Of a DNA stretch of 64,000 nucleotides, positions 30,422 to 40,800 are shown piece by piece. Below the pieces are notes generated by a model that was given only the letters and a program-made list of their open reading frames with translations, made no database searches and was not told the origin of the DNA. Every line of letters begins with the position of its first letter. Position 1 is the stretch's first letter. The DNA is from Phytophthora quininea (Eukaryota; Oomycota; Peronosporomycetes; Peronosporales; Peronosporaceae): contig JAAVTG010000003.1 of assembly GCA_011947345.1 (NCBI GenBank), forward strand, positions 49,551-113,550, read 5' to 3'. A program made the translations under genes and the position numbers.

Positions 30422-31255
30422 ATGAAGTCTTCCTTCGCTACGTTGATGGCCGCCGCCACATTGGCCGCGACAGTGAACGCCCACGGCTACATGTCTGTGC
30501 CCAAGGTCGAGTTCACTTTTGTGGGCGACACGACGCAGTTCATGGCCACGATCGAGTCGTCGGCCACGGGCTGGAGCGGATCTTTCAGCGGATCCCCGGC
30601 CGATAACACGGCGGCCTTTACGAAAGCTTTCGGGACGAGCAAGTACAAGTCGTTGAAGGAGTTGGTGACGGATTTGGGCCAACTCACGTCCTCGAGCTAC
30701 ACCAAAGAGTGCGGCTTCACCAACCCGGACGAAACTGCGCAACCGCTTCCTGCCACGTACGTCGAATGGGCTCACTCGGATTCCGAGGGTTTCACGGCGT
30801 CGCATGAAGGCCCGTGCGAAGTCTGGTGCGACGATACTCGTGTGTTCCAGGACGACGACTGCGCTGCTCACTACGCGACAGCCCCTGCTAAAGTCCCGTA
30901 CGACCACGATGCGTGTCTAGGTGCCAGTCGCCTGACGTTCTACTGGTTGGCGCTGCACTCGTCGACGTGGCAAGTATACACGAACTGCGCAGCTCTGGAA
31001 AAGACGACCTCTACCGGCGCCACATCTAAGTACGCGGTGGGTAGCAGCACTTCAACTGAGACCACCAGCACGAAAGCTAGCACCGCAGGATCGAGTGACA
31101 GCACCACCACCACCACGGCCCCTGAGACGACGGAAGCTCCTGCTACAACGTCGACCCCAGCGACAACTACGACTACAACTACGACTGCCCCCGCGACCAC
31201 GACGGCTCCGTCTACAAGCACCAGCAAGTGTAATGTCCGTCGTCGCCGCGACTAA
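30422..31255 (+). CDS. Secreted LPMO-like protein (probable AA17), HGYM type
   Basis: 277 aa from the ATG at 30422. A 20-residue signal peptide precedes mature HGYMSVPKVEF. Numbered on the mature chain: His1, six Cys (77, 112, 116, 127, 145, 169), His108 in ASHEGPCEVWCDD as the probable second ligand, and Tyr154 in LTFYWLALH as the probable axial residue. The domain ends near residue 172 (WQVYTNCAALE). A Ser/Thr-rich tail of about 80 residues ends in Ser-Lys-Cys-Asn-Val-Arg-Arg-Arg-Arg-Asp. The terminal Cys is a seventh, hence formally unpaired, cysteine. Tandem with the following copy, with which it shares the HGYMSVPKVEFTF start. Confidence 0.87.
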   Translation: MKSSFATLMAAATLAATVNAHGYMSVPKVEFTFVGDTTQFMATIESSATGWSGSFSGSPADNTAAFTKAFGTSKYKSLKELVTDLGQLTSSSYTKECGFTNPDETAQPLPATYVEWAHSDSEGFTASHEGPCEVWCDDTRVFQDDDCAAHYATAPAKVPYDHDACLGASRLTFYWLALHSSTWQVYTNCAALEKTTSTGATSKYAVGSSTSTETTSTKASTAGSSDSTTTTTAPETTEAPATTSTPATTTTTTTTAPATTTAPSTSTSKCNVRRRRD

Positions 31256-31787
31256 AAGCTCACGGTCTATCCGTAGCAGATATTGTTGGATGTTTTTGTC
31301 GATTTCCTCGACTTCTAATGAGTATCATAGTAACTGGTTGTTGGTTTCTTCATCTTGGAGATTTTCTTTGGATGATTATGGAGCGCGCAACCTGCCGCGT
31401 TTGGACACGAGGAATTGGCTCCACCTGCATTTCCCGAACTCGGTCGAGTCAGTCCTTCGGGATGTCGCTCGGATCTCAAGATCAGCTTGGAGGCGGTTTG
31501 CTTCAGGTTGGGATGAGGACCAGATGCACATTTTCATAGGATTAATATGGATATGTAGCAAATATTGGCGCTAGAGTTTGTCCTTACAGTGACGTACATG
31601 TCGGCGGATTGTGCGATCTACCCCATTCCATGTGGACTTTCGCCGGGTGACGAGCCGATCCCATGATAGGCACGCTCAATGGGCTCGCTTTGAGAGCCTC
31701 AAGCTTCTACGGACGGTCCGATTAACTCTAATCTTGATTTAATAGGCACCGAGCTGGTCCTGCATCATACGGACAGCGAGTGGAGCC
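31256..31787. other. Intergenic, no gene recognised
   Basis: Spacer between two tandem HGYM genes. The short frames do not resemble known families. Confidence 0.4.
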
Positions 31788-31803
31788 AGTCACTTTCTAA
31801 TTC
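31788..31803 (+). promoter_or_regulatory. Oomycete Inr of the LPMO at 31852-32811
   Basis: AGTCACTTTCTAATTC is an Inr match 48 nt upstream of the ATG at 31852 and downstream of no other candidate start except an in-frame ATG at 31822. Confidence 0.55.
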
Positions 31804-31851
31804 GCTCCCAAGCCACGCGCGTTGCCTTCACAGCACAGGAATTTCAGAAGG

Positions 31852-32811
31852 ATGGTTCTCAGCAAAGCTTCGTTCTCGGCGATTGTGGCCTCCTGCGCCC
31901 TCATAGCCACCGTGCACGGTCACGGCTACATGTCGGTGCCCAAGGTGGAGTTCACGTTCATCGGTGACACGACGCAGTACATGGGGTCCATCGAGTCGTC
32001 GGCGTCAGGCTTCAGCGGGACCTTCTCGGGTTCTCCAGCCGACAACACGGCCGCCTTCAACAAGGGCATTGGTGCCAGCAAGTACAAGTCGCTGAAGGAG
32101 TTTCTGATGGACAAGACAAAGGTCGGCAACCCGGACTGGTCGCTCGAGTGCGGCTACACGAACCCCAAGGGGACTGCGCAGCCCGTTCCAGAGGAGTTCG
32201 TCGAGTGGAGCCACGGCGCTGGTGAGGGTTTCACGTCCTCGCACGAGGGCCCCTGTGAGGTGTGGTGCGACGACACTCGTGTGTTCCAGGACGACGACTG
32301 CCCCAAAAACTTCCCCACCGCCCCTGCCAAGCTACCGTACGACCACGACGCATGCCTTGGCTCTTCGCAACTCACGCTCTACTGGATCGCGCTGCACTCG
32401 GCGTCGTGGCAGGTGTACATCAACTGCGCACCGCTTGAGAAGACCACTTCGACGGGTGCCAAGTCCAAATTCGCTGTCGGTAGCAGCGGTGGCTCAAGCA
32501 AGACCCCCGCCACGGAGTCCTCCACGACCGGTGGTTCGGCCGCCCAGAACCCCGAGACTCCCGAGACTCCCTCCTCTGCGGCCCAAAGCTCTGGTGGTTC
32601 TTCTGCTGAGACCCCTTCGACCCCCGAGGCTCCGTCCACTCCTACTACGGAAGCTCCGTCTACTCCTACTACGGAAGCTCCGTCTACTCCTACTACGGAA
32701 GCTCCGTCCACTCCTACTACGGAAGCTCCATCCGTGGACACGCCTGTGGTAACTCCGGCCCCGAACGCCGGCGACAGCAAGTGCAGCGTTCGCCGTCGCA
32801 GACGCAACTAA
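31852..32811 (+). CDS. Secreted LPMO-like protein (probable AA17), HGYM type, Pro-rich tail
   Basis: 319 aa from the ATG at 31852. A 23-residue signal peptide precedes HGYMSVPKVEFTF. The domain has SSASGFSGTFSGSPADNTAAF, CGYTNPKGTAQPVP, SSHEGPCEVWCDDTRVFQDDDC, LTLYWIALHSA and WQVYINCAPLEK. The tail differs from its neighbours: Gly/Ser/Ala then Pro/Glu/Ser-rich, with a perfect eight-residue repeat TTEAPSTP, ending Ser-Lys-Cys-Ser-Val followed by five Arg and Asn. Probably a stretched, less glycosylated linker. The upstream in-frame ATG at 31822 would put charged residues ahead of the signal peptide and is less likely. Confidence 0.86.
   Translation: MVLSKASFSAIVASCALIATVHGHGYMSVPKVEFTFIGDTTQYMGSIESSASGFSGTFSGSPADNTAAFNKGIGASKYKSLKEFLMDKTKVGNPDWSLECGYTNPKGTAQPVPEEFVEWSHGAGEGFTSSHEGPCEVWCDDTRVFQDDDCPKNFPTAPAKLPYDHDACLGSSQLTLYWIALHSASWQVYINCAPLEKTTSTGAKSKFAVGSSGGSSKTPATESSTTGGSAAQNPETPETPSSAAQSSGGSSAETPSTPEAPSTPTTEAPSTPTTEAPSTPTTEAPSTPTTEAPSVDTPVVTPAPNAGDSKCSVRRRRRN
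32632..32731 (+). repeat. 24-bp coding minisatellite (TTEAPSTP)
   Basis: About four tandem copies of ACTCCTACTACGGAAGCTCC plus four bases, with one or two substitutions. In frame, so changes in copy number alter linker length by 8 residues. Confidence 0.85.
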
Positions 32812-33075
32812 AATGCCTCGGTAGCGAGATGATACCTCCCGTCACCGTGTATGTCGAGCGTCCAGTCCTGTAAAACAAGTTGGTTTCGAGCCAGAGGCCG
32901 TCGGAACAAATTCATAGATCGATGTTCATAAACCGTTTCCGTCGGTGTTCGCAGCAACTCAATGAAAATGTTTGACAAACACCGCGCTTCTCTGTATTCC
33001 TCCATCGTATTTCTGTGCCTCCTTCGGCGCAACATCAAAATCTAAACACGACAAGTTGACGGACACAGCCGAAGC

Positions 33076-34017
33076 TTAGTCGCGACGACGACGCACGGAG
33101 CACTTGGTCGAGGTGCTAGTGGCAGGAGCATCCGTCGTCGAAGTCGTCGGGGCTTCCGTGGTGGAAGCAGCCGGAGATGTGGTCGTCGATGTTGCTGTGG
33201 TGGTGGCGGGGACATCCGTCGTTGTGGTTGCTTCGCCGCTTATGGACGCCGATGTGGACGTTGCATAGTTCGTCGCGAAGTTGTAGGATGAACCCGAGCT
33301 AGTCGTCGATGCCGCTGTTGACGCGGGAGTCGAAGTCGCCGTAGATGTGGTAGTAGTGGTGCTGTTACTAGCAGTACTGGTGCTAGTGCTGCTACCTACC
33401 GCGTACTTGGACGTGGCACCCGTGGACGTGGTGCTTTCGAGCGGCGCGCAGTTGACGTACACCTGCCAGGTGGACGAGTGCAGTGCCAACCAGTAGAACG
33501 TCAAAGTACTGCTGCCGAGGCATGCGTCGTGATCGTAGGGTAGTTTAGCGGGGGCTGTCGTGTAGTCAGCAGCGCAGTCGTCGTCCTGGAACACACGAGT
33601 GTCGTCGCACCACACCTCGCAGGGGCCTTCGTGCGACGCCGTGAAGCCCTCCGAGTCGGAGTGAGCCCACTCCACGTAAGTGTCCGGCAAAGCTTGAGCG
33701 GTCTCATCGGGATCACACGACCCGCACGTAAGCGTGGCATCCGACACAGTGATGGTGGCCTTGTCGGTGATGAACTCCTTCAGCGACGAGTAGCTGCTGG
33801 ACTCGAACGCAGTCGTGAAGGCGGCCGTGTTGTCGGCCGGCGCACCGTTAAAGGTGCCGCTCAAACCCGACGCGGACGACTCGATGGTGGCGATAAACTG
33901 CGTCGGGTCGCTGGTGGTGAGGAACGTCACGGCAGGGTCCGACATGTAGCCGTGACCGCTGACGGTGGCGGCAAGAGAGGCCGTGGCTAGCATGACAGTG
34001 AAGGACGTGGCGACCAT
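33076..34017 (-). CDS. Secreted LPMO-like protein (probable AA17), HGYM type
   Basis: 313 aa, intact. A 21-residue signal peptide precedes HGYMSDPAVTF. The domain has SSASGLSGTFNGAPADNTAAF, CGSCDPDETAQALP, ASHEGPCEVWCDDTRVFQDDDC, LTFYWLALHSS and WQVYVNCAPLES. A Ser/Thr tail with a SYNFATNYATSTSAS segment ends in Thr-Lys-Cys-Ser-Val-Arg-Arg-Arg-Arg-Asp. Convergent with the preceding gene and followed, on the same strand, by a closely related copy that shares the FNKNYATSTSAS-type tail segment. Confidence 0.87.
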   Translation of the reverse strand: MVATSFTVMLATASLAATVSGHGYMSDPAVTFLTTSDPTQFIATIESSASGLSGTFNGAPADNTAAFTTAFESSSYSSLKEFITDKATITVSDATLTCGSCDPDETAQALPDTYVEWAHSDSEGFTASHEGPCEVWCDDTRVFQDDDCAADYTTAPAKLPYDHDACLGSSTLTFYWLALHSSTWQVYVNCAPLESTTSTGATSKYAVGSSTSTSTASNSTTTTTSTATSTPASTAASTTSSGSSYNFATNYATSTSASISGEATTTTDVPATTTATSTTTSPAASTTEAPTTSTTDAPATSTSTKCSVRRRRD

Positions 34018-34512
34018 TGTATATCTCGCTGCTCGAACGGTGGGAAGCTCTGCTGGAATGCACTCGACGAGGCAAATTAAGATGTGGGCGGAGTGCAGGA
34101 CGGAGCTTAGTCGCCGACCAGCACTAGAAGGGCAAGATAGCTCATGCTACGATAGCAATTGCAGTCACATGTGGCGGATCACACTTTCCGTAGAGACTTT
34201 ACAAATCCTGGCGGTCCACCAACACGACGATGTGTCGTGCAAGCCAGCTGGAATCGCCGCTCGTCAAGACATCCTGCTAGCGAAATGACTCGAGACTTGC
34301 GTGACTTGCCGCGGTCGTGACCAAGTCTGGTTGAGGACATGCAACTTCGATCCAAGGACACCATCCGTCACCTGGCCCGGCAGAACGCACGACGCGTGCC
34401 GCTGTCGAAGTCGACCGACGAAGTTGCATTGGTAACGAATGCTTTTCATTTTCGAGAGTTCAACTACACGAATATCTACGCTACACACGACAATTTCTCG
34501 ATCTTAAGCTTC
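34018..34512. other. Intergenic, no gene recognised
   Basis: Spacer between two minus-strand HGYM genes. No clear Inr was found for the gene at 33076-34017. Confidence 0.4.
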
Positions 34513-35472
34513 TCAATCGCGGCGACGACGAACCGTGCACTTGCTGGTATCCGTAGTAGGCGCAGACGTTGTAGCTGTTGGAGCCGTTGTCGTAGCTGTA
34601 GTGGTCGTGGGGGCCGTTGTGGTGGTGGCAGTCGTGCTGGCGGGGGCTTCAGTGGTGGTGGAGGTCGTTGTGGTTGACGACGACGCATCCTCGGCCGTAG
34701 ACGCCGATGTGGACGTCGCGTAGTTCTTGTTGAAGTTGTAGGTTGTGCTGGAACCCGTAGTCGAAGCCGCCGTCGAGGTAGTTGCGGTCGTGCTGCTGTT
34801 GGTGGCGGTGGTGGTGCTCGTGCTAGTACCCGAGCTCGACCCCGAGACGGCGTACGACGACACTGCGCCGGTAGACGTCGTCGACTCCAAAGGAGCGCAG
34901 TTGATGTAGACCTGCCACGTCGATGAGTGCAGCGCCAACCAGTAGAAGGTCAGCGTACTGGTGCCTAAACAGGCATCGCGGTCGTAAGGCAGTTCAGCCG
35001 GAGCACTCGTGTAGTCCGCGGCGCAGTCGTCGTCCTGGAACACTCGAACGTCGTCGCACCAGACTTCGCACGGTCCTTCGTGCGAAGACGTAAAGCCCTC
35101 GGTCGACGAGTGAGACCATTCAACGTACTGGTCAGGGAGAGGCTGAGCTGTCTCGTCTGGGTCGCATGAGCCGCAAGTGAGCGTGGCATCGGTTACTGTG
35201 ATGGTGGCCTTGTCGTTGATGAGTTCCTTCAGCGACGAGTACGAGCTGGCCTTGAAGGCGGTGGTGAAGGCGGCGGTGTTGTCGGCAGGCGATCCGGAGA
35301 AGCTCCCGCTGAATCCCGACGCCGACGACTCGATGGTGGCGATGAACTGCGTGTTATCCGTCGATGAGGACAGGAAAGTCACCGCCGGCTCCGTCATGTA
35401 GCCGTGGCCGTTGACGCCCACTGCGAGCACCGTCATGGCCAGCATGGCCGAGAAAGACTTGGATGCAACCAT
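34513..35472 (-). CDS. Secreted LPMO-like protein (probable AA17), HGYM type
   Basis: 319 aa, intact. A 22-residue signal peptide precedes HGYMTEPAVTF. The domain is nearly identical to that of the gene at 14342-15397 (SSSTDNTQFIATIESS through WQVYINCAPLES), including synonymous positions over roughly 480 bp. The tail is different and ends in Ser-Lys-Cys-Thr-Val-Arg-Arg-Arg-Arg-Asp. Last LPMO copy of the array. Confidence 0.87.
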   Translation of the reverse strand: MVASKSFSAMLAMTVLAVGVNGHGYMTEPAVTFLSSSTDNTQFIATIESSASGFSGSFSGSPADNTAAFTTAFKASSYSSLKELINDKATITVTDATLTCGSCDPDETAQPLPDQYVEWSHSSTEGFTSSHEGPCEVWCDDVRVFQDDDCAADYTSAPAELPYDRDACLGTSTLTFYWLALHSSTWQVYINCAPLESTTSTGAVSSYAVSGSSSGTSTSTTTATNSSTTATTSTAASTTGSSTTYNFNKNYATSTSASTAEDASSSTTTTSTTTEAPASTTATTTTAPTTTTATTTAPTATTSAPTTDTSKCTVRRRRD

Positions 35473-36370
35473 CTTCAGGTGATCGGGCGATTAAGCAAGA
35501 GATTGCTGTTGCTCGATGGCGCGGATTGAGATGTGAGCAGAACGCCAAGCCTAGCTTAATCGGGAGCGCGACGGCGAAGGAGAGCGGGGAGCGGAGGACA
35601 CCAGGCTCCATGATCTGCCTTGCAGCGCAGGCGGATAGCACGAAGACTACTAGCCACGGATTCCCATTAAAATGATTAGAAGGAGCCGAGCTTGACTTGC
35701 GGACAATCCCCGGCTCAAGAATAGTGAGAACAAGATTGGGCGTAAAGGACCGACTCGACACCGCCCGAACCTTCGGGTGGTCCTCGTCAGCTGGGGCGTC
35801 GGAAGCAAGACTGCCACTTGATGTGACCAGTGACTGTTGATAGCAGCGGAGCCCAGCCGCAGCGCTGGAACCACGACAGTTGAGGTGCACTGCACACTGT
35901 TATTGTAGCCGTCTTGGTAATCTGGGTGGCCATCGCTCGTCAGTTGTAGTCAACCAATTCAGTTTCGACCGCTCCAGCAGCCAAACTCCCCTTACACAGG
36001 GCGTCGGTCAAGTGTCCCTCCTGTTGCTGTCGTGCTGTAGGATTTACGCCGTGCTATTTACCTACTACTGTGTCGCTTGTTACCGTACTCGCATCATGTT
36101 GCTTACTTATTGCTGATCACGCGTCTGCTGCTTGTCTTCCGCCGTACTGCTCGCCAAACTTCGTCGTGCTACAGGGCCTATGACCCCACTGCTTTCATTT
36201 TCCAATACGCGCGAGCCTCGCGCATGCTGCATCAACAACATCGGCAACGTTTTCGTACTTAGTCGGAAATACTTGGACTGACGTGCAGTAGCAGATTTTA
36301 ACGTGTGCTATCATTTAAGCCCACTAGCCCAACAATATACAGAATAAAGCTCTATACTTTGGCAGCCATC
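35473..36370. other. Spacer between LPMO array and Fanzor remnant
   Basis: No gene recognised. It may include the left end of the Fanzor-bearing element; no terminal repeat was found. Confidence 0.4.
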
Positions 36371-37589
36371 ATGGAAGCCAACACGATCACATCTCATTCT
36401 TCCCTGTCGCGAACAGACTTCCAACCACCAAGACTAACCAAGCAGCGTCATCAAGGGCATGCCGCCCAAGCGGCGGGCAGACCCCAGCAGCAGGATGGCG
36501 GCGGTGACTCGGAAGAGCACCCCGCCAAGCGCCATCGCCCAGACATCGCTGTGAAACATCGTGCCAACGTCGGCACTACCGTTGTTGCAGTGAAGACGAC
36601 AATGAACGCGTTTTCCAGGACGCTGGCAACGCAGTTACATCTCCCGTGGGATGAAATATTGTTCGACATATACAAGTCGACGTTGGAGGCGTATCTACTT
36701 GCTAACATCCATGTGGCTCGAATGGTGAGCTGGGACGACCTCTCGAGCCGCTTGATCAGCCATTCTTCTCACACTGCCTCGGGGCTGTGATGAATGGCGG
36801 CCCACCACGGTCTGCAGGCGACGGGCTGCGAGCATCTGTCCTACTATGCAATCGGTGGTGAGGAGAACGTGTCCAGCGAGCAAATAGCACCCATATCTCA
36901 CACGGCCTTCAACAGTGTGCAAGCCGCCAAATGGCGACCAATGCCAGCAACGCGGTGTGCGGCAACTTTTATCGTCGGTTCAACAAGCATGTCAAGCGCA
37001 TCTATCAGTTCAACGGCAGCCAAGCCTACCACATCCTCAAAGACGTTCTGTCACCAGACCAGTGCGGCGGTAGAGACAGAAGGGTTGTTGAATGGCGAGC
37101 CAGGATCCCCGCAAGGCCAACGGGTATCTCGATGAGAAAGCCCACTTGCTTATGCCGCTGACGTACAAATTTCTCGCTGACATCGTGGAGCGCAACCAGC
37201 TAATTGAAGACAACCTCGAGGGCGAAGGCAATAAGGAATAACTGGAGAGCCCGGAGTTTCAAAAGATTCACGTCTTTTCTCTTCTTCCGTACAAGCGTGG
37301 GTTTCGGAGCTGCTACTTCAAGATATGCTCTACGGTGCTTCATGCTCTGTTGAAGTGGGCCGGCGTTGCCGGCATCCCATCGCTGGCGGATTGGCATGAC
37401 GTAGCTGACCAGTATTGGCGCGAGCTATTCAAGATTGAGAAGTCGAGACGCGGAGCCGAAAGTTTGCTGGTGAGATTCAAACTCATGAAAAGTACGTGTT
37501 ATGCTGCGCAAATCTGAACGTTCCACCGCGCCGCATGCCTTGTGCAAAGATGATTACGATGTGATGTGGGGTCTCGATCCAGGCCGCCG

Positions 37590-37868
37590 TATCGCGCGCA
37601 CACCGGTTGTGTTGTAGATAGAAAATGAAAAAGTGAGCATTAAGGTTAACGGACCTGCCTACACTGGTCTGCTGCTCGCTCAGCAGGGACAGCTCGCTTG
37701 GCCCGTGTCTGCTTCCAATCGGAGCCACCGGCGCGTGGCTCCAGCTCATCCATATGCATCGCCGAGCCTTGGGCAGCCTGATTGGTTCGAGGCCGCAAGC
37801 TCGGCTCCTGGTTGCCGTCGGCATCGGGTCGGCAAATCTTGAACAGTATCATCCACGATGAGGCAACG
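37590..37868 (-). repeat. LTR (3' LTR of the minus-strand element)
   Basis: Matches 42492-42770 base for base over at least 277 bp. On the coding strand it begins (T)GTTGCC and ends CGCGATA. Confidence 0.88.
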
Positions 37869-37893
37869 CTGCCTCCCGACGATCCGATGTCGG

Positions 37894-40800
37894 CTACTGG
37901 TTCGTCACCGTGACCTGCTCGAACGCGTCCGTGAGGTCATCATTAGCAACTCGTTCCACATATTCGGCGACCTTGGCCGGGACATCCTTGATCAGGTCGG
38001 GTAGTGCTTCCCAGCTATCTTCGACATCTTGCAGCCCGACCCACGACACCTGAAGCTGCCACAGCTTCGTAGTGGCATCGAAGCGATGGCCCTTGAATGC
38101 TTCAACGTCGAGCAGAATTCCTTGCTCAGTGATGAACTCGCGGACTTCTTGCGTGACGTTCAGCGACGAATCGTGATAAAACTTCAGCCTGGTTCCGTGT
38201 ACTTCATGTTGCTTGCCTGTAAGCAAGTGGCGGATGACGAAAGAATTGCGCTTGGCTTCAACGACCATGAGGGGCCCACCCAGCGACCCAGGAGCTTGCG
38301 GGTTGGGAGGCGGGCGTCTATGCGCGACCACAAGACGTAGTCACCTACGTCGAAATTGCAGATGGCCCCTCGGTTTGCCGCCATCGCCCGCAGCCGCTTA
38401 GCCTCCTTGGCATTCACAACTGCACGGTGCATCTCACGCAGACTCGCCCCGAGTCCGTCCATGAACGCATCTACGCCTCCGTCCAACGTGAGCTCCACGA
38501 TGTCCGAACCGCGCGGTACTATCACCGTGTCCAGAGCGCTGGGAGGTGGTAAACCCAGGAACAGCTCGATTGGAGCTCGTCCAGCTAGCGACGCCACCGG
38601 GGTGTGGTTGAGATTCGCTTGCACCACCGGCAGCAGGTACGGCCACTCCTTGTCACTCAAGCGATACTCCATCAACAGAGCCCGGATAACCTGCAGGATG
38701 TCACGGTTGATTCTCTCGACAGTACCATTCACCCATGGCGAATATACTGGGGTGAAGTCTTGTGGAATCTTCAGTCTGGAACACAACGAAGCGAGGGTTG
38801 CGTTGCGGAAATGGGAGCCTTGGTCAGAGATAAGGACCTGTGGCTTACCATATCGCTTGTACCACTCCAGGAGACCGGTTGCAGCGGTGGCGCTATCGCA
38901 ATGAGGGGCTGGGAACAGCTCGCAATAGTGAGTAAGCGCATCCTTGATCACCAAAACGTAGTGGTTCTCCCCGAACGACTCGCCCATTGTCAGGTAGTCC
39001 CAGTGGACACCTTCGTTGCGCATCTTCGCCTCATACGTTGGCCCCCACGGCCGTTGAACTAGCATACCTCCCTTGACATGCTTGCACAGCATGCACTTCC
39101 TGATGAACTCTTGTACTTTACGGCCGAGGTGCTCGATGTGAAAGCGATCGTGTAGCAGCTTGGTCGTTGGCTGTTCACCCCGATGGCCTTGTGATCCGCA
39201 GTGAGCAATCACCAGGAGTCGCTTAACGAGCTCCGCTGCTGGGGACGGGATCCACATCCGTCCCTCGACAAGGATGCAACCACCCTCCATGGTGAACTCC
39301 GAAGTCTTGAGCGAGTTCTTGAATCGGGTCTGCTGGCGTACAACCTCGTCTCTTGTAGGCCAAACAAAATTATCGTCCTGGAGGGGCCTGAGCTCGGATA
39401 CAGTCGGGTTTCCTCGAGTTCGCACTGCACGGACCGACACCTGCATCGTCTCGGGTGCAGGCTGCTGACCCTACCGCGAGACGAGATCCGCCCAGACGTT
39501 GTCGTCGCCCGCGATATGCTCGATACTGTATGGCAGCCCACAAATGCGCATGGCCCAGTGTTGCAGCTTGTCTCGCACATGCCGCTTCAGCTCCGTTGCA
39601 GGGTCGAAAATGTACACAAGGTTTGCATGGTCGCAGTAGATCTTAAAACCTCCTGGTCGGAGCAGGATATACTCAAGGTCCGAGCATGCCTTCACGATTG
39701 GGAAGGCCTCCTTCTCCACGATGGACTAATTGCGCTGGGATCCTTTAAACATACCGCCCTTGCAGACCAGAAGTTGGTGTTGTTGCTGGTGTACTGGTAG
39801 GTCTTCATTCCAATGGACGACTTGGCTTACGATGAGACTCCAGCCGTCAGCACTTGCGTCCGTCAGTAGGCACACGACAGCATCATCAGCCGCATGTGCA
39901 AGCGGAGCAGCACGCAGCAGGAGTCGCTTGACTTCTTGAAAGCACGCGTCCAGCTGAGGTGGCCATTCCAGCGCTGCGTGCAGCCCATTCTTGTTCCGCT
40001 TGCCGATTGCTCGCATCTGCTGCTCCAAACATTCATACAGCGGCGCAGCGACCCGTGCATAGTCAATGAGCGAGTCTCGGAGCCAGTTGACAGCACAGAG
40101 GAACTGTTGCAGGGCAGCGACGGTGGGTGGAGGTGGCAGATTCGCAAGTGCTGAAAGGCGCTCGGGGTCATGTCTTATGTCCGTACCCGTCACCACCTTT
40201 CCACACCACATCACTTCTGGCTGGAATAGTACACACTTGGACACACTAAGCTTTAGGCCATGATCCTTAATCAGCTCGAAGAACTCGCGAAGCACGCGCA
40301 AGAACTCATCCATCGACGACGCAAATAGCAGGATATCATCGATCCACAGCAAGCAATTGCGATGTAACAGCGGTGCCAAAATCTTTTGCAGCTGAGCTTG
40401 GAAATGCAATGCCGAATCTGTGGCACCCTGTGGCACCCGCGTGGGTGTGTACACAGCGTCTTCAGTCAGGAAGGAGAACATCTCTTGGCAGTCGGGGTGC
40501 AGTGGGAGCTGCCAAAACCCCTTGAGAAGATCGAACTTCGCAAAAGCGACCGCACCTCGTACAGCTCCAGCCGCACTCGCCAGATTCGGCATTGTCCCCG
40601 CGATCGGGACCGTCATGCTGTTGAAAACTCTGTAGTCCGTCGTGATGCGGAAACCACCTCCAGGTTTCTTCACAGGGACCACGGGTGACGCCCACCGGGC
40701 TTGATCATTTCGACGGATGAAGCCGTGGCGCTCCAGCTCCTCCGTGTACTCCCTCAGGAAAGCACTCTGCAGCGGCGCGTACTTCCTTGCCTTGGCTCGG

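Noticed and set aside
32632..32731. CRISPR-like regular repeat
   Set aside because: Contiguous in-frame coding repeats without spacers, in a eukaryote.
35354..35890. 178-codon minus-strand frame upstream of the last LPMO
   Set aside because: Overlaps the LPMO signal-peptide region in another frame; no features.
38356..39062. Plus-strand frames within the Ty3 element
   Set aside because: Opposite strand to integrase, with no motifs.
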